Shown: positions 1-13,300 of the stretch, piece after piece
Layout: each line of letters starts with the position of its first letter
Numbering within the stretch: the first letter of the stretch is position 1
Source of the DNA: Channa striata
Lineage: Eukaryota > Chordata > Actinopteri > Anabantiformes > Channidae
Direction of reading: 5' to 3'
DNA: 64,000 nt
Assembly: GCA_033026295.1 (NCBI GenBank)
Contig: CM065180.1
Span: 23,303,023 to 23,367,022 of the forward strand
Translations under genes and position numbers: made by a program
The notes under the pieces: generated by a model
Seen by the model: only the letters and a program-made list of their open reading frames with translations
The model's database searches: none
What the model was told of the DNA's origin: nothing

Positions 1-3000
1 TGGTTTGTGTCAAAAGCTCATTCTGCCGTTGCGTGCTCTGTAAATCAGACTGCACGAAAGGTCAGGGAAATCCCTTTAGCGTGAGTGTCGCTCAGTGATT
101 AGATAAGAGCTCCAGGGACGAAAAAAACATCACCTCCCGTCTTCCAAAACCAAACTGACTGAAATGAAATGACAAGACATTCGTCAATCCACACACCATC
201 ATTTTTATAACAAGTAACTGCATCTATTTTCTTTGCTTGAGTTATCACCATGTCTACAGTAACGTTAGCTTAGTTTTATCTTTATTTAATACAAGCTTGA
301 GTTAAATGAGCTGAGAATGTCAAAGATAAAACATTGTCTGTCACAGCAGTTGGTGAACAAACTGCGGACAAATTCCCTTTTTTTCAAACAACTTTTTTGA
401 AACTTTTTTTCTTTATTTAACTCATATTTAGCCAGGTACAATCCACACGAGAAGCTTGGACTTGTACATTTCTGGCACCAGCAAAAGATGGTGAACTGCT
501 CCCTTGGGGTTACGACTTAGCTGCTGCGTCAAGTGAAGGAGGTGAATTGTCCGTGTGTCTGAGAGTGAAATGGTGTGTGTTATTGACGGGTGTACAGGTG
601 ATCAGCATTAACGCTGGTGTTTTACCAGACGTTGAACTTGAAGAATGAGCTGAACCACAAAGCTTTTAATTTACCTCCGTGTCTGTGTCTGTGTCCTCGT
701 CTATGGTCATGATCTCTGGTTGAGGTCGCAAACACGAGCGGCTTAGATTTCCGGGCAGCCCTGCTCGTTGCAGGTCTAATGAAGACCGTGGCTTTTTGTG
801 CGCAATCAAGAATGTGTTTCCATACAAATCTGGAATGTTCCTATTGTTGAGTGTCTCCCCCTCTCTCCACCCCATGGCTCTATTACTGGCTATCCAGTAA
901 GCTAGAAATATGATGATAGCTGTGGGTTTTTTCCTAATTATTCATATGAACCATTTATCTTTCAAAAGCCAGATTGACTATAACTCTGCGTCTTTCCCTC
1001 CATCATCCAGTGTTATTTTATTTTACTGTACATTTTACACCAGTCAACTCTATGAAATATGGGATACAGTAGTTTTCTTTCCCACTACTCAAACAAGGAA
1101 TCATGAAACGTGACTGTTCATTAGTAGAACAGCTTTTGGGCAATAGTACACGGCAACAAATCTGTGAGTATAATAAAAACATGCATACTTTATGCACAAA
1201 TACGACAAAAAACTGGAATGTGAGAAGACATTTTTTTAATTTCTAGGCCACATCGGTCTGCCCAAGGTGAGTCAGAGTGTTAGAGGAAGGGCTGTCGGTG
1301 TGATGATGGTAATGATGGTGATGGTGATGATGATCGGAACTGTCAAAAAACAGACAAGCGGCATGTCACACGTCTGAGCCCAGCCACACAGCTGCTGACA
1401 CTGACAGACAGGTCTGTGAAAGCCTGTAGTTTAAACGGGAATTAGTGGCTGTGTTTGGACCATAAGGTTCAATAATGTATCACTAACTGCAACCACATTC
1501 TGGAGAGAAAACTACACGAGAAGCTTCGGTCATTTTTATGTATTATTTAGTTTGAATAACCAACCATGTGTCCTCTAGGTCTGTGCGGGTCATTGATTGG
1601 CCCACAGTGAACCTACAGAGGCAGCCCCATGAGGAGACAGGCGGTGGCCCGTGCTTTGATGGACGCAGCAGTGCAGGAAAGGCTTTGAGTGACTTGAGAG
1701 GCGGGTGTCAGTGGTTTGAAAGGGGGAAAAAAACACACATCTCTCTCTGGCTTTCATCAAGTGTGGCAGGCAAGAATGAAGAGAGAAGGAGATGAAGGAG
1801 GGGAGGGGAATAAATGGAGACATACTTCAGCCCCAGAAAAAAGGAAAGAGACAGATTGCAGAAGGAGAAGATGCCGTAAAGAGTCTCACAACTTCACCGA
1901 TAGCTTCAATACACAGACTTTCATGAGTTTGTGTGATTGATCATTTCAGTAGCGTCACCAGTTGGCTGTTTATTCCATGCTTGTGTTTAGCGTCGAGGGG
2001 CTAAAGTCGGCAGCAGACAGACGGGCTGTTGAGAGGTTAGCCGTGAAGAGGCCCCTCCTCCCCCATCGGCCCTCTGCCTGTATGGAAAAACATATGGTGT
2101 CTCAGGTAACGCAGCTGCTCTGTGCGCACGCACGGGGTGAGAGTAACACAGGATGCGTGAATGGCTTCTGCTCCAGATGGTCATTTGTTCGTTATAATTT
2201 GAGACTGTCGAATTTAAAAAAAGCACCTCCGTGTGATAGTCGAGATGCTCTGTTTCAGTTCCTCAGTCGAGCCTTTTTAAAAGCTTATCGCACGGTGTCA
2301 CAATTGTGTGTGGAAACTTTGTGTTGAGACCAGACGAAGCCCAAAAATATAAGCCTCCTCCCGTTAAGTCCCCCGTTTCTTTTTCCATTATTTCTTTTTT
2401 CCTTTCTCCCCCTCTCTCCGTTCACTATATGATGCTGCCATTTAGGGCAGTGCTGCCTCTTAGTCATCAGGTCAGGAATGCCTGTGTGGACTTAAGGTTG
2501 CACCGTTTTCCATCCTCGTCCTAATCCGCTGACGGCTTTCATCTTTCTCTGTTTATTACCTCAGAACTTCTTCCAGTAATTCTTTTTTGCTTATACTTAG
2601 CATGACAATTGGAATAAAAGAAAACACATGGCCGTGCATGTGCTGCCACTGTGCTTCAGACCTTTGCAGTCTAAATATTGTAACACCTTAAAATGTTTCA
2701 TTCACGTGACTGATGATGTGGGAGCATTGAATAATGTCGTCCCGGCTTGGCGCTGCGTTCTGCGAAGCGTGACGTGACTGGATAAACAAAGTCATAACTT
2801 TGCTTTTATAAACCACGAGCCGCTCGTCTGCTGTCCGAAAACAGTGAACAGTCTGAACAACGCTGGAGTTGTGTAACATCTCACCGCTCACCGGCTCCTC
2901 TGGGTTCTCTCATTTGTTAAGACTCGAAACTTAACAGCCCTTCCCGTTAAAGCTTGACGAGGCCTAATCATCACTCTAATCAAAAGCTTTAACCTTGTTT

Positions 3001-4392
3001 TTTTTTTTTTTCCTTTCTGATTCTTACTCTCTCTTCTTCCTCTTTGCCCAGCATTTTCACTGACTCAGTCCTGGGCTGGATATGCCTGAAGGACACACCC
3101 TTTAGTGGCTGAATACAGGCTACTGCATTTTTATGAGTGTGCCTGCCCTAACAGGCGTGCACAGGCTTTGATATAACCTAGCTGGGGCGGCCTGAGCCTC
3201 ACATATGGATTTTATTGGCTTATTATCTCTGTGAACAGGTTTCTGATGGCTTCTCTTTTATCACTCGGTGACAAAGACCAAATGAGAAACACAACACCAC
3301 AGCTTTACCAGCATGGCAGCACATGAGTTCTTCAGATTTTTCCATCCTGCTTTTGGATCCCGCAGCCTTTTTTCTTTAATGCCTCTTCTATCTGTTGGGC
3401 CCAGACCCCAGAATCTGCCTGTGCTGCAGATGGGCCTTTTAGCCTCAACTGGCTGCGCACAGACAGTGCAGTGCAGTCATCGCTGCAGAAGAACAGCAAG
3501 CTGTGAGGCTGTAGGATTAGAGAGGGGGGGGCAAGAGACTTCTTTTGCTTTGCAGCATCTTGGTTAGTCTAATGACGAAGGTTACGAGGAGACCAAGCGT
3601 CTGTAGGCGTCACCCAGCCCAGATCCTCCCCACTGGAGGGACTGGACCAGTCGTTAATGGTGCTGGATGCTGTGTGTCATCCTGCCTAAGCTGGAGCAGC
3701 CCTGACTCCAAAACCACTAGACTTTTTTTTTTTTCTCCCTCCCTCAGCTCAGCCACTCGCACTTTTGCTTCTGTTCCTCTCTGTCTTTGCTGTAAAGGGA
3801 TTTTTTTATTACTTAGTCTAAGATGCCCTTGAGTGTGTGAGAAATGATTGAAGCGAGCAATACTGCCGAGTCACGGCACACGAAAGACGTTGTAGATAAG
3901 GTGCATGTGTCAGAGCAGCAGCACAGCTATAAAGAAACTGTAGATGATCCCCCTGCTGATGCAGTTGTAACCGTGGGTCTGAATTATAAATAGGTTTAAA
4001 AGAAATCCAAAAATACAGGCAGCCATGTTCACACGACGCTATGAACATGTCACACTCGCTGTTTATCTCTGTGCGTGTCCGTTCGTACCTCAAGCATCTC
4101 TGTATCTCAAACTGTGTATTGTATTTTGGGACTCTTAATAATAGATGTAAGCTGTAAATATTTCATGGTCGGCTGACTGAAAACACATGCCTGTCAGAGA
4201 TATGAGGTGGAGGGAGGGATGAAGGATGGCGCACAAGGAATGGGGGAGTGACCGAGTGCTGCAGTGGGGGAAGAGAGTGAAATTCACCCCCCCATGCAGC
4301 ACACGGTGTCCACTGTAAGTGGCTGACTGACTACATATGTTAACTTTTGTCCTTCTCCTCTTCCCTCCCCCTTCCTTATTTTTTTCCTCCAG
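1..4392 (+). other. Intron or 5' flank of the rbfox2-like gene
   Basis: No protein-coding exon is recognisable here on either strand. The first exon seen, at 4393, starts in phase 0 without a start methionine, so this stretch is probably intron downstream of a first coding exon outside the window. It holds poly-T and pyrimidine tracts (near 2998-3013 and 3722-3735), a GAT/GGT-rich run at 1296-1333 and one isolated TGCATG at 2635-2640. The open frames of 60-130 codons have no recognisable domain and no splice context. Confidence 0.5.
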
Positions 4393-4596
4393 GGCTCCCA
4401 GGATTCCACAGGAGGACAGGAGGGGCTGGTAGCCCCACCTTTCGCAGCCTTCCCTCCTCCGCCTCCTCCTCAAAACGGACTCCCGGGTACAGAGTTTGGC
4501 CCAGGGACCATGTTTGGTGCCGGGGGCCAAGGTACAGCAGAGGTTGGCGCTGGCACTAATGGAGTTGCCAGCACCACGGCCGCCACCAATAACAAT
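4393..4596 (+). CDS. rbfox2: rbfox2-like exon: Pro/Gly-rich N-terminal region
   Basis: A polypyrimidine tract and AG precede the exon, and GTAAGC follows it. It has 68 codons in phase 0 at both ends. The peptide contains [17 protein letters not shown], the counterpart of the PPPPQNG(I/L)P motif of RBFOX N-termini, followed by a Gly/Ala/Thr-rich tail more divergent than in mammals. In RBFOX2 the preceding exon encodes the start, and it was not found upstream in this window. Confidence 0.85.
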
Positions 4597-6444
4597 GTAA
4601 GCAGTGTGTTTTGGTAGAAACTATACTAGTAGCTGGCTCTCAGAGATGTTGAGTCATTTTCCGTGAATAGCTGTTGAAGAATTTGTCCAGTTGTGGTTCT
4701 GCATTTGGCCTTTTCACTACAGGAACTCGCAGACCCATAACTGGACTTGTCTTGGTTCTCCTTTTGTTTCCACTGTGTTCTATTTGCCTTGGAAGAAACA
4801 TCAAGAGAGAAGTTACTCTCTGGCACTGGAGGAATAAAAATTAGGAGGAATAAAATTAAGTTCCAGGTATCAACCAGGTACCAACTGCCAGCCTGGCAAT
4901 ATTCAAAGAGCAAAAACAGAACTCTTCCTTACCTCCTGTCACACGTATTAAAGTACTGATAGTAAATATAACTTCTTCTTATTTGTCCTAGCTTGCACTT
5001 GTATGTCAAGATTCAGAAACTTCCTTTTTACTTGCTTGGTGCCTCAATTTGGAGTCACTTGAATAAAAGCATCCACCAAATGACTAACTGTAACTCGGCT
5101 GCTGACAGGGCTGTTGCTAATAATTGGTCAGACAGGCGTAAATATCAATAACTACTCCTTTACTCTCCATCTTTCATTTCACATTTATGTGAGATAGATA
5201 TATAGATAGATATATAGATGGAGTCTTTTATAACAAAATCATGATGTAATCCATCGGCTCAGTGACCAATCTTTCCCGTTTAGTTGTAAAAACACAAAGT
5301 GTGGAGCAGCACTGTCCACCGTTGTCCTGCAGTTTGAGGTTCAGGGTCAGTCAGTGTTCGTGGACTGCAGCACTTGCTTCTGGATGTATGTACAAGGACG
5401 TGTTCAGCACTTGCAAACTAGCAAATGTGACACAACCTCCTGACAGTAAGGGTCAGGGCGCATCAGTGAGCATCTGTTCGCCTCATTTTTTTTATAACCA
5501 GAGAACCGTGGCCTGGATGAGTGTGAACCCCCACAGACAAGCACCAATCTTGTGTTTTTCTTTTTGCGACTGCAAGACTTGTATTTAATAAAAGTGCATA
5601 TTTAACGCTTCACTGTGACAGCTGTCACCTTGGCTCAGCCAGCTGAGCAGCATGGGCCATGGCAGCTATTAATGGACTTGCATGAAATTCAGTGAAACGG
5701 GATCAGTTTGGTGATTCACTGACTTTTACTGTGGCGCCAACAGCTGACGGACGGTTTTGTTTTCTCAACAATTATTAAATGGATTGGTATGTAATGTAAT
5801 GGACACCCCCTTGAGCAAATGAGCAAGTGGCAGCATACTAACATTAACATGGTAAATAATCAGCATCAGACTGTTATCTAATAGGTGCTGCATATTATAA
5901 TGTATATAATAATCATATTTAATTTTAGTTTGAGAAGCAGCTGAGAACAGTTGTATTTTTTATGAATTGGTAACATCGAGACCGCAAAAATGCAGACAAA
6001 CATGACCTTCACAGCTACGTCATCTCCAACACATTGTTTACCTTGTCCTCTACAGGGAAAGACAGAGGAGACCTCCCAGGGAGAGGCGGGTGTACAGTGC
6101 GGTACAGGAGGCACAGGCGCCGGAGGCTCTGCAGGAGACTCCAGCGAGGCCAAAGGCACCCCCAAACGCCTCCACGTCTCAAACATCCCCTTTCGCTTCC
6201 GGGATCCTGACCTCAGGCAGATGTTCGGGGTAAGAGAGCGGGGAGTGTGTGGGGCCTCGTTTCCCACAGAATCAGTAAATCAGTCTAGACGCCACAGACC
6301 CTTCATAGAGGGGCAGCCTCGCTAGTGGCTGGTGACGTGTAGACCCCAAAAAAGGGCAACACAAAGGGAATCTGCTGTGTGTGTCACTGTGCCAGTGTGA
6401 GCCACAAAGTGAGAAGAAAAAACAGCAGAGACGAGTTCAGTGCA

Positions 6445-6497
<53 letters not shown>

Positions 6498-9400
6498 ACG
6501 CTGAAATTAGTCAAATGTGTTTTGTGTAATAGTGACCCCTAGTGCAAAGCAGCTGGAACTCACTGTCCTCCTGGGACTACTCAGAGATGTACACCATGTT
6601 TTAAGGTTTTACCTGTGCTCATTTCTGTGTTTGCATTTATTTGCAGCAATTTGGGAAGATTCTGGATGTAGAGATAATTTTCAATGAGAGGGGCTCAAAG
6701 GTAAGTGCATACAGCTCATTAGTTTGTGTGAATCGGCTCTGTTTCTGTTGACAGTAATTCCCCCGTGTGCATCATGATTTTGTAAATGTGACAGTTTGAC
6801 AGCGCCTCACGAGGGGAATCGTTGTAATAAAGTGTATTACAATGTTATTTCCTGTTTAAAAAAAACCATCAGCCCAAGGTTGAAAGATTTACAGATTCTC
6901 GTCTGTTGACCACAGGGCTTTGGCTTTGTGACATTTGAGAACAGTGCAGACGCAGAGAAAGCCGGGAAAAGCTCCACGGCACTTTGGTGGAAGGCCGTAA
7001 GATTGAGGTAATTCCCCCTCGCTCTCAGCTCTCTTCTTCTATGCTGTCTTCTGTCTGTGCTCCCATTGTAGTTCTGCTTGATCACTGACTTCTAGCTCCC
7101 ATCTTCCCTTTAGTGATATGCTCTGATGCAGCCCACTGATATCCCACTCCCCTGTCATTTGCAATTTTTGAATTTCTAAAGACTGGTTTCCTCCTTTTTT
7201 GTTGTTGTGGTGGGAATGATTGGGGTGCAAGAACACTAAATCAGGCATGCTGGGTACTACTACTTCTGCAGCATTTTTTGTGTTTGTTTTTCACATTAAG
7301 CTGTTGCCTCTGCTCTGTTATTCCACTGATGTGCAACTTGTAGCCACAATATACGTTTTTTTTTTTTTTTTTGCAAGCAATTTGAATGATTTATGTAGGT
7401 GGCACCAGAGGGCACGGGAGGAACACAGTACAAGGATGATGCATGGCAGATTTCTGTCACATGCTCTTATTTCCTCCCCTAGTGTAGAAATCCTTCTGTG
7501 TTCCCCTCGCCCGGTGCTGTGGCTAAGTGGTCGTGACAAGCTTATGGCTCCTGGTGCAACAGCAGCATGTCGGGAATCACAGCAACACTGACGCATGTTC
7601 ACTTTACAGAAGTCTGGATTCTTATTGTAGAGCTGTACACTTGCGTTTCTCTGTATGTAAAGTTCTGTGTGTTCAGATTATTCATTTTTAATTTCATCAA
7701 ACGTTGCTTTTGTTTGTAACCGAAGCATGTTCTTAGTTTTTTCAAAGCAGTTTGTCTTTTTTAATTTAGCTGGGGTTTTAATCAAACAGTTGTCTGTTTT
7801 GGATCTCATGACCCAAGCCACTGTAAGCCAACATTTCTGCATGGGCTTACTGTGGTGATGTCCTTGTGGCGTGTGTGTGTGCGGGTGCGAGAGTCGGTTC
7901 CTGCATGATGGATGCGGCTGGCCGGACCCTGTCTTTAGTTTTGTATTGTCGGTTCCGCTGCAGCGTGGTCAAGAATGACAGACGGCCACCTGCACCCACC
8001 GGTTCAGCATACACACTCCCTCTGCCACCTCCACACTCGGCTAATCAGCAAGCTGAATGGATACTGATGGAGCCACTTTCCCCTGCATCAGTCAACAGTG
8101 TGTGCGGTCCCTGGCATTGCTTTGACCCAAATCTCTGTGTTTCTTCCAAAGTTTTGCATGACCTCAGTCAGTCTTGTAAATCCGCGAGCAGTTTGTGTTT
8201 TCAGTTGTCACTTTGCATGTACTCTGTTGTACTACAGTAGTGGTGTTGGGCTGTAGCAGGTCGTGTCTCGGATGCATGGTGGACGGCCAGTAGGAGTCTG
8301 TCGAGTGTTTGTTTCTGTCTATTTATGGTGCATGGGCTTGACGAGACAAAAGGCCGGCGCAGGACAAATGCTGTATTTGTGTTTATACATTCTTCAAGCC
8401 GAGAAGAAACGGCCGGACATTTCTGTCTGAGGCTCTCTGGCACTTCTCCTTCTCTGTAGATGTTGCTGCAGTAACTCTTGCTTAAATTGGTCATATCATT
8501 TCAGAGTTTGTTGAACTATGTTTTCAGAGATGACGATGTCAAGATAACCCCTCGTAAATCTGTGTTCTACTTCAGAAACTCTGAAATATAGGCCTACTGT
8601 ATCCTGTTGTTATACTTTACAGTTTTTGTGTGTGACTCTGCAGTTCACTGCAGTTCACTAGCATGGGTTCAGTTAAGGCAGTGTGCATGGTTGGGTATTA
8701 ATATGGAAAGATGTGGCCTCGCTGAGGCAGTGCTGCAGACAGCTAGATGTCTTTCCTGCATGATTATTATGTCCGGCTATTCTGTTCACTGGGTTTTGGT
8801 GATGGGACCATTTCCTTTACTTGTTCATTTAGCATGAAATCAGCTGCGCCTTGTGCCTCATTAGCTGAATCCTTAGAATGACTTTTGACTGACTGATTCT
8901 ACTGTCCATGACTGGAGTGCTGACACTTTTGATTCGTGGTGCATGCTGATGGGACATGGTTAATCTTAGCTTTCCCATAGTGTGCATGTGTGTAGCCTGT
9001 ACTAAACAGAAAGAATTGTTGTGCTTAAAGTTATACTGTACTTCTCTTTGTCTGGAATAAAACTCTGCGCGTTGAAGAAGTCAGTTTCCTGTGCGCTTCC
9101 AATGTATCCATGTAAGTGGCAACAGTTCAATTTGTGTTTGTGTTTTTCTGTGATCTCCTTTCCATCACTTATTAACTCTGTCTCTCACTCTCCCTCTCTA
9201 CATAGATATATCTATATATCTATCTCTCTATATATAGATATACTGACTGTAGAGTCTTGTAGGCCTATGAAGAGGTGTGACAGTGTGTATCTTAGCATGT
9301 CATGCACAGCACATAACCTCTACTCATCCATGGCTGCGATTGTACGGTATTTATGCTGCAGTGTAAAAGGTCCAGCCGCCCTCACTCCTAACGACTGTTG

Positions 9401-10276
9401 GCTGAGGGCAGTAACATTGTAGCTGCCACTGACCTGCATCACTTTAAACTGTAGGATGAAATATTGGAAAGCTAATGACACATAATGTTTTCTAACTATT
9501 TAGTCGCAAATATCGTTCTAATTCTGCCGGCACAGGAAGTGCATTGAAATCCATGCATGGTCTACTAAACATGATCGAAAATTTAAAAGATAACTTTGGT
9601 CATTTACTAAATAACTCACCGTTTCTAACAGTCCCTGCGCAGATGCTAAAATCAACAATGAGTTGTCTGTACTTGATGTTTACTGTCTCTCAGTCTAGAT
9701 TAACTTGTTCGTCTGTGCCATGGACACATTGCTCCAAGATCTCATCTTTTTTTAGCACAAACAACAAGATTTGTTAAAAATGTAATCAGAGTTGCTCCGT
9801 GCAGCAGGGTGTGTGGCTGATGTGTGAGTAACCATTTGGAGACAACAACGGAGGTCTACGACGCAGACAAACGAGCTAATCCAGGTTGCAGACTGGTTGC
9901 AGGTAATTGTTGCCTTTTAGAGTCTGTGTGGGCGTAGTTGAAGATGGCATTAATTTAGTAAATTACTGAAATTATCCTTTGAGCTGGTCACACAGAATAC
10001 TCATTTGATTTGAATGTTTGTAAAGAGGTGACAGTCTACTAAAGATGAATGCTGGAAAGATTATAATATTAACTGTAGTTTAATGGTCCATTGTTGGCAG
10101 CGCCAGGCTGTCCGGGACCATGGAGAACCCTGCAGCTCCCATTCGCTAACTAACACGCTGAGGTTGTGTGTCTGTAGTAGCTGTGTGTGATTGGAGTGTT
10201 ACGGGAAGTGATGGCTCCTCCGCGGTGCAGAGTTTTAGTCAGACATGTCAACACAGTAGTTCAGAGTAGCTGAGAC

Positions 10277-10317
<41 letters not shown>

Positions 10318-13300
10318 AGCTGTGCATGCAGACGTGAGGGGGAAACGAGAGAGCGTCTTCATCACTGCATGGACGTGTGGTGAAAAGGATGAGTGGTGCC
10401 TGTGGTTCTGCATGCCTGACCATGCACACTCTGACCAACCAGTGCAGCCGCTGCAGCTCGTCTCTGGGACAAAGCTGGTCTCCAGCTTTCTCTGGCCTCT
10501 GCCTTCAAAAATCACTTGTTTAACACCTTTAGAACATTTTATTCACTTTTAATTATCTTAATGCAAGAGTTTGAATTGTTAAAAATGTGGAGATGTTGAA
10601 TTTGGCCTGAGTTGGAGCATTACCAGCTATTTGTGCCCCCCCCCCAACCCTCTCTCAGCTTTGGATTTGACCATTCCTGTTTTGTTTTGGTGTCGGACCT
10701 TTTTCTGCATGACTTTGCCCCAAGGAAAGATTAATGAATGAACATGTGTGAGTATCCATGCGTGTCAGCTTTGTACATGAGTGGAAATGTAGAAAACGTT
10801 GAAAGAAAAGGGGCAAAGAGTTTGCACTTCGCCCTTTCCATCCCTCTGTCTTTCTTTGTGTGCCGGCTTCATTCCATCTCTTCCTAATCTCTTCAGTCTC
10901 TGGTTGCCAGTCGTGTCTCTCATTTTTACTGTAATTTAAAAACCATGTAAAGCTTTTTCTGTCCTTTTTTGTCATATCTGTCTGCTTCAGTTTGTTTGCC
11001 TTTTGTTTGTCATCTGCTGTTTTCAACTTTGATGCTTCAGTGTTTTGTGGTGACTGGTAAGAAAAACTAAAAATTATAGCTATTCTGACTAGAACCAGTT
11101 TCCAGACATTCCTCTTTTGTGGCCTAACTTTACCACACAGGAATTCTTGCAACATCTAACCCAGAAATCTCTCTGCTTGTCCCTTTGGCTGGAGCAGTCC
11201 CAGACCGCATTACAGCAACCTTTGCCATTCTGCTCCCGTGATGGAGGCCGGTGCGCATTTGAATCTGCTCCTCCGATTTTCTTTTGGAGGAATTTTCTGC
11301 ATTTCAGTCCCTCACTGTACTGTGCAGGCTAGACGTTAGCGGTAGGGTTGTGCACATTTTCATTTTTCTCTGTGTATTTTCTTTTCGAGAGCACCGGATA
11401 CTTTCCGGATTGTTGTAACGATGCTCGGAGCTCTGTTAAGCATCGGGAGCTCGTATCCTGTCTCCCCTTTCTTCCTTTTTGCTTCATATTTTATGTTCAG
11501 TGCTGTAACATTGCTGCTATCAGGTTTTTAGGATGGGGGGGGGGGATTTATGTTTCTTTTGTTACTAGGATTATTTGTTCCTTTATTTATTATATTTTTT
11601 CTGTTTCCCTGACGACTTCTGTGTGTTGTTGTCAGTCTCCACGGTAACCACTCGCTGTTTCTACGGCAACGGTAAGTTGTGTACAAATATCTATCACTGA
11701 ACTGATCCCCCCTCTACCCCACCCCACCCCCAATGAAATGGGCACGTGCTACAGTAGGATGTACAGCCGTCCAGTGTGACGTTACCATATTAGGCCCACG
11801 CAGTGAAATGCCCTTAGAAATCTGTTGGTGTTATGTAATTGTCCAGCGCACAACACAGAATCCCAGGCACACAGACAGACAGACGGACACAGCATCTTTC
11901 AACAGATTGGATCTTTCAGCAGTAATATTTTCTCCACACGCCCGTCCCCCCACCATGTCATTAACACCTCACTGGGAATGACCGAATGTAATCACCCTCC
12001 TCTATGCAATGACACGGCTTTCCACGATCCATCTGATTAATTCCCCCCTGGACTCAATGCATACAGTATTCATCCTCCTGATTAATAAAAATCAACTCAA
12101 ATGATATGGAGCTTTGCACCCTGTTGCTGATTGCTTTGAGCGAATGCAGACCCCGAGCTGCGGAGAAATAATGCTGCTCTGGTTTTGAATTTCTTTATTC
12201 CACTGACCTGCCGGCTTTTAGCATAGTCTACCTTAGCAAATATCCATGATTGAGACACAATTCACATTTGAATAAGTGAGTTAAGACATTCTCCTTTGGA
12301 AGGAAATTCAGATTTTGAGCCGATGTGGAAAGGTTCAACATGTTGCTGCCACAACTTACCGCAGGCCGTTAAGAGACGCCCACGTTTGGAAATGTGCAGC
12401 ATCACTAAACTCGAACGCTTGTCTTTCCATTGTCCATGTTTTATTTAAGTCGAACCCGTGCTAGTGCAGACCTGCATGGGATTGTCATTCCTCAGGAGCT
12501 ACTAGCTAGTTTCCAGCTAGACTTTTAAGAAATCAGGTTGCACCACAAAATTAAATGTTTCTCGAATTTAACATGTGATAAAATTTAAAAATATAGTAGT
12601 ACCATAGTAAATATAGTACCGTACCGTAGTAAAAGATACTTGGTGGATGTACTCTTTGTATATAAACTCAAAGATAATACATGTTAATAGTTTGTAAAAT
12701 GGAATATTTGCATACATTGAAAGTATGTGTTTCTGGATTAGTAGTAATAATTCACTTTATGTCAGCTGCGTTCTTATTGTCTTTGAAATTGTATTTGAGA
12801 TTTTTTTGCTCAAGGACAATTCACAATAATCAGTTTATCAAAGACGCTAAAAATGTATAAAATTAAATGTAAACATACAATGAGAACTCACGCCAGAACA
12901 AAATGAAAAATTTAGCAATGAAATGAAAGCTTAAAATGAAATGTTCATTTAATCTGGTCAGAATCTAGTGAGCTAATGTCTTTTACTTACTTTCAGTTAA
13001 CGTACTAACTTTTCTTAAACGGTGGGTGTAAATATTCAGTAGCAATTATTCTTGTAGTTTGTGTGGTGCAGCCGGTTTTTTAATTTTGTCCTGACAAAAA
13101 AAAAACTCTTTCAACAAGACAGAAATAGCTCAAGTCTGAACGTGGCGTGTGCAGCTGGCTGCTGTGACCACACGCGTCCTGAGCGCTGTCACCGGGATCC
13201 CCCCTACGCCGCCATGTTGTTTTCCTCTTTGGTTGGTCTTCCTGTAGTGGACTGTCTGTGCATTAGTTGTTGTAGTGGTAGTTGTAACTGGTCTCAGTTT

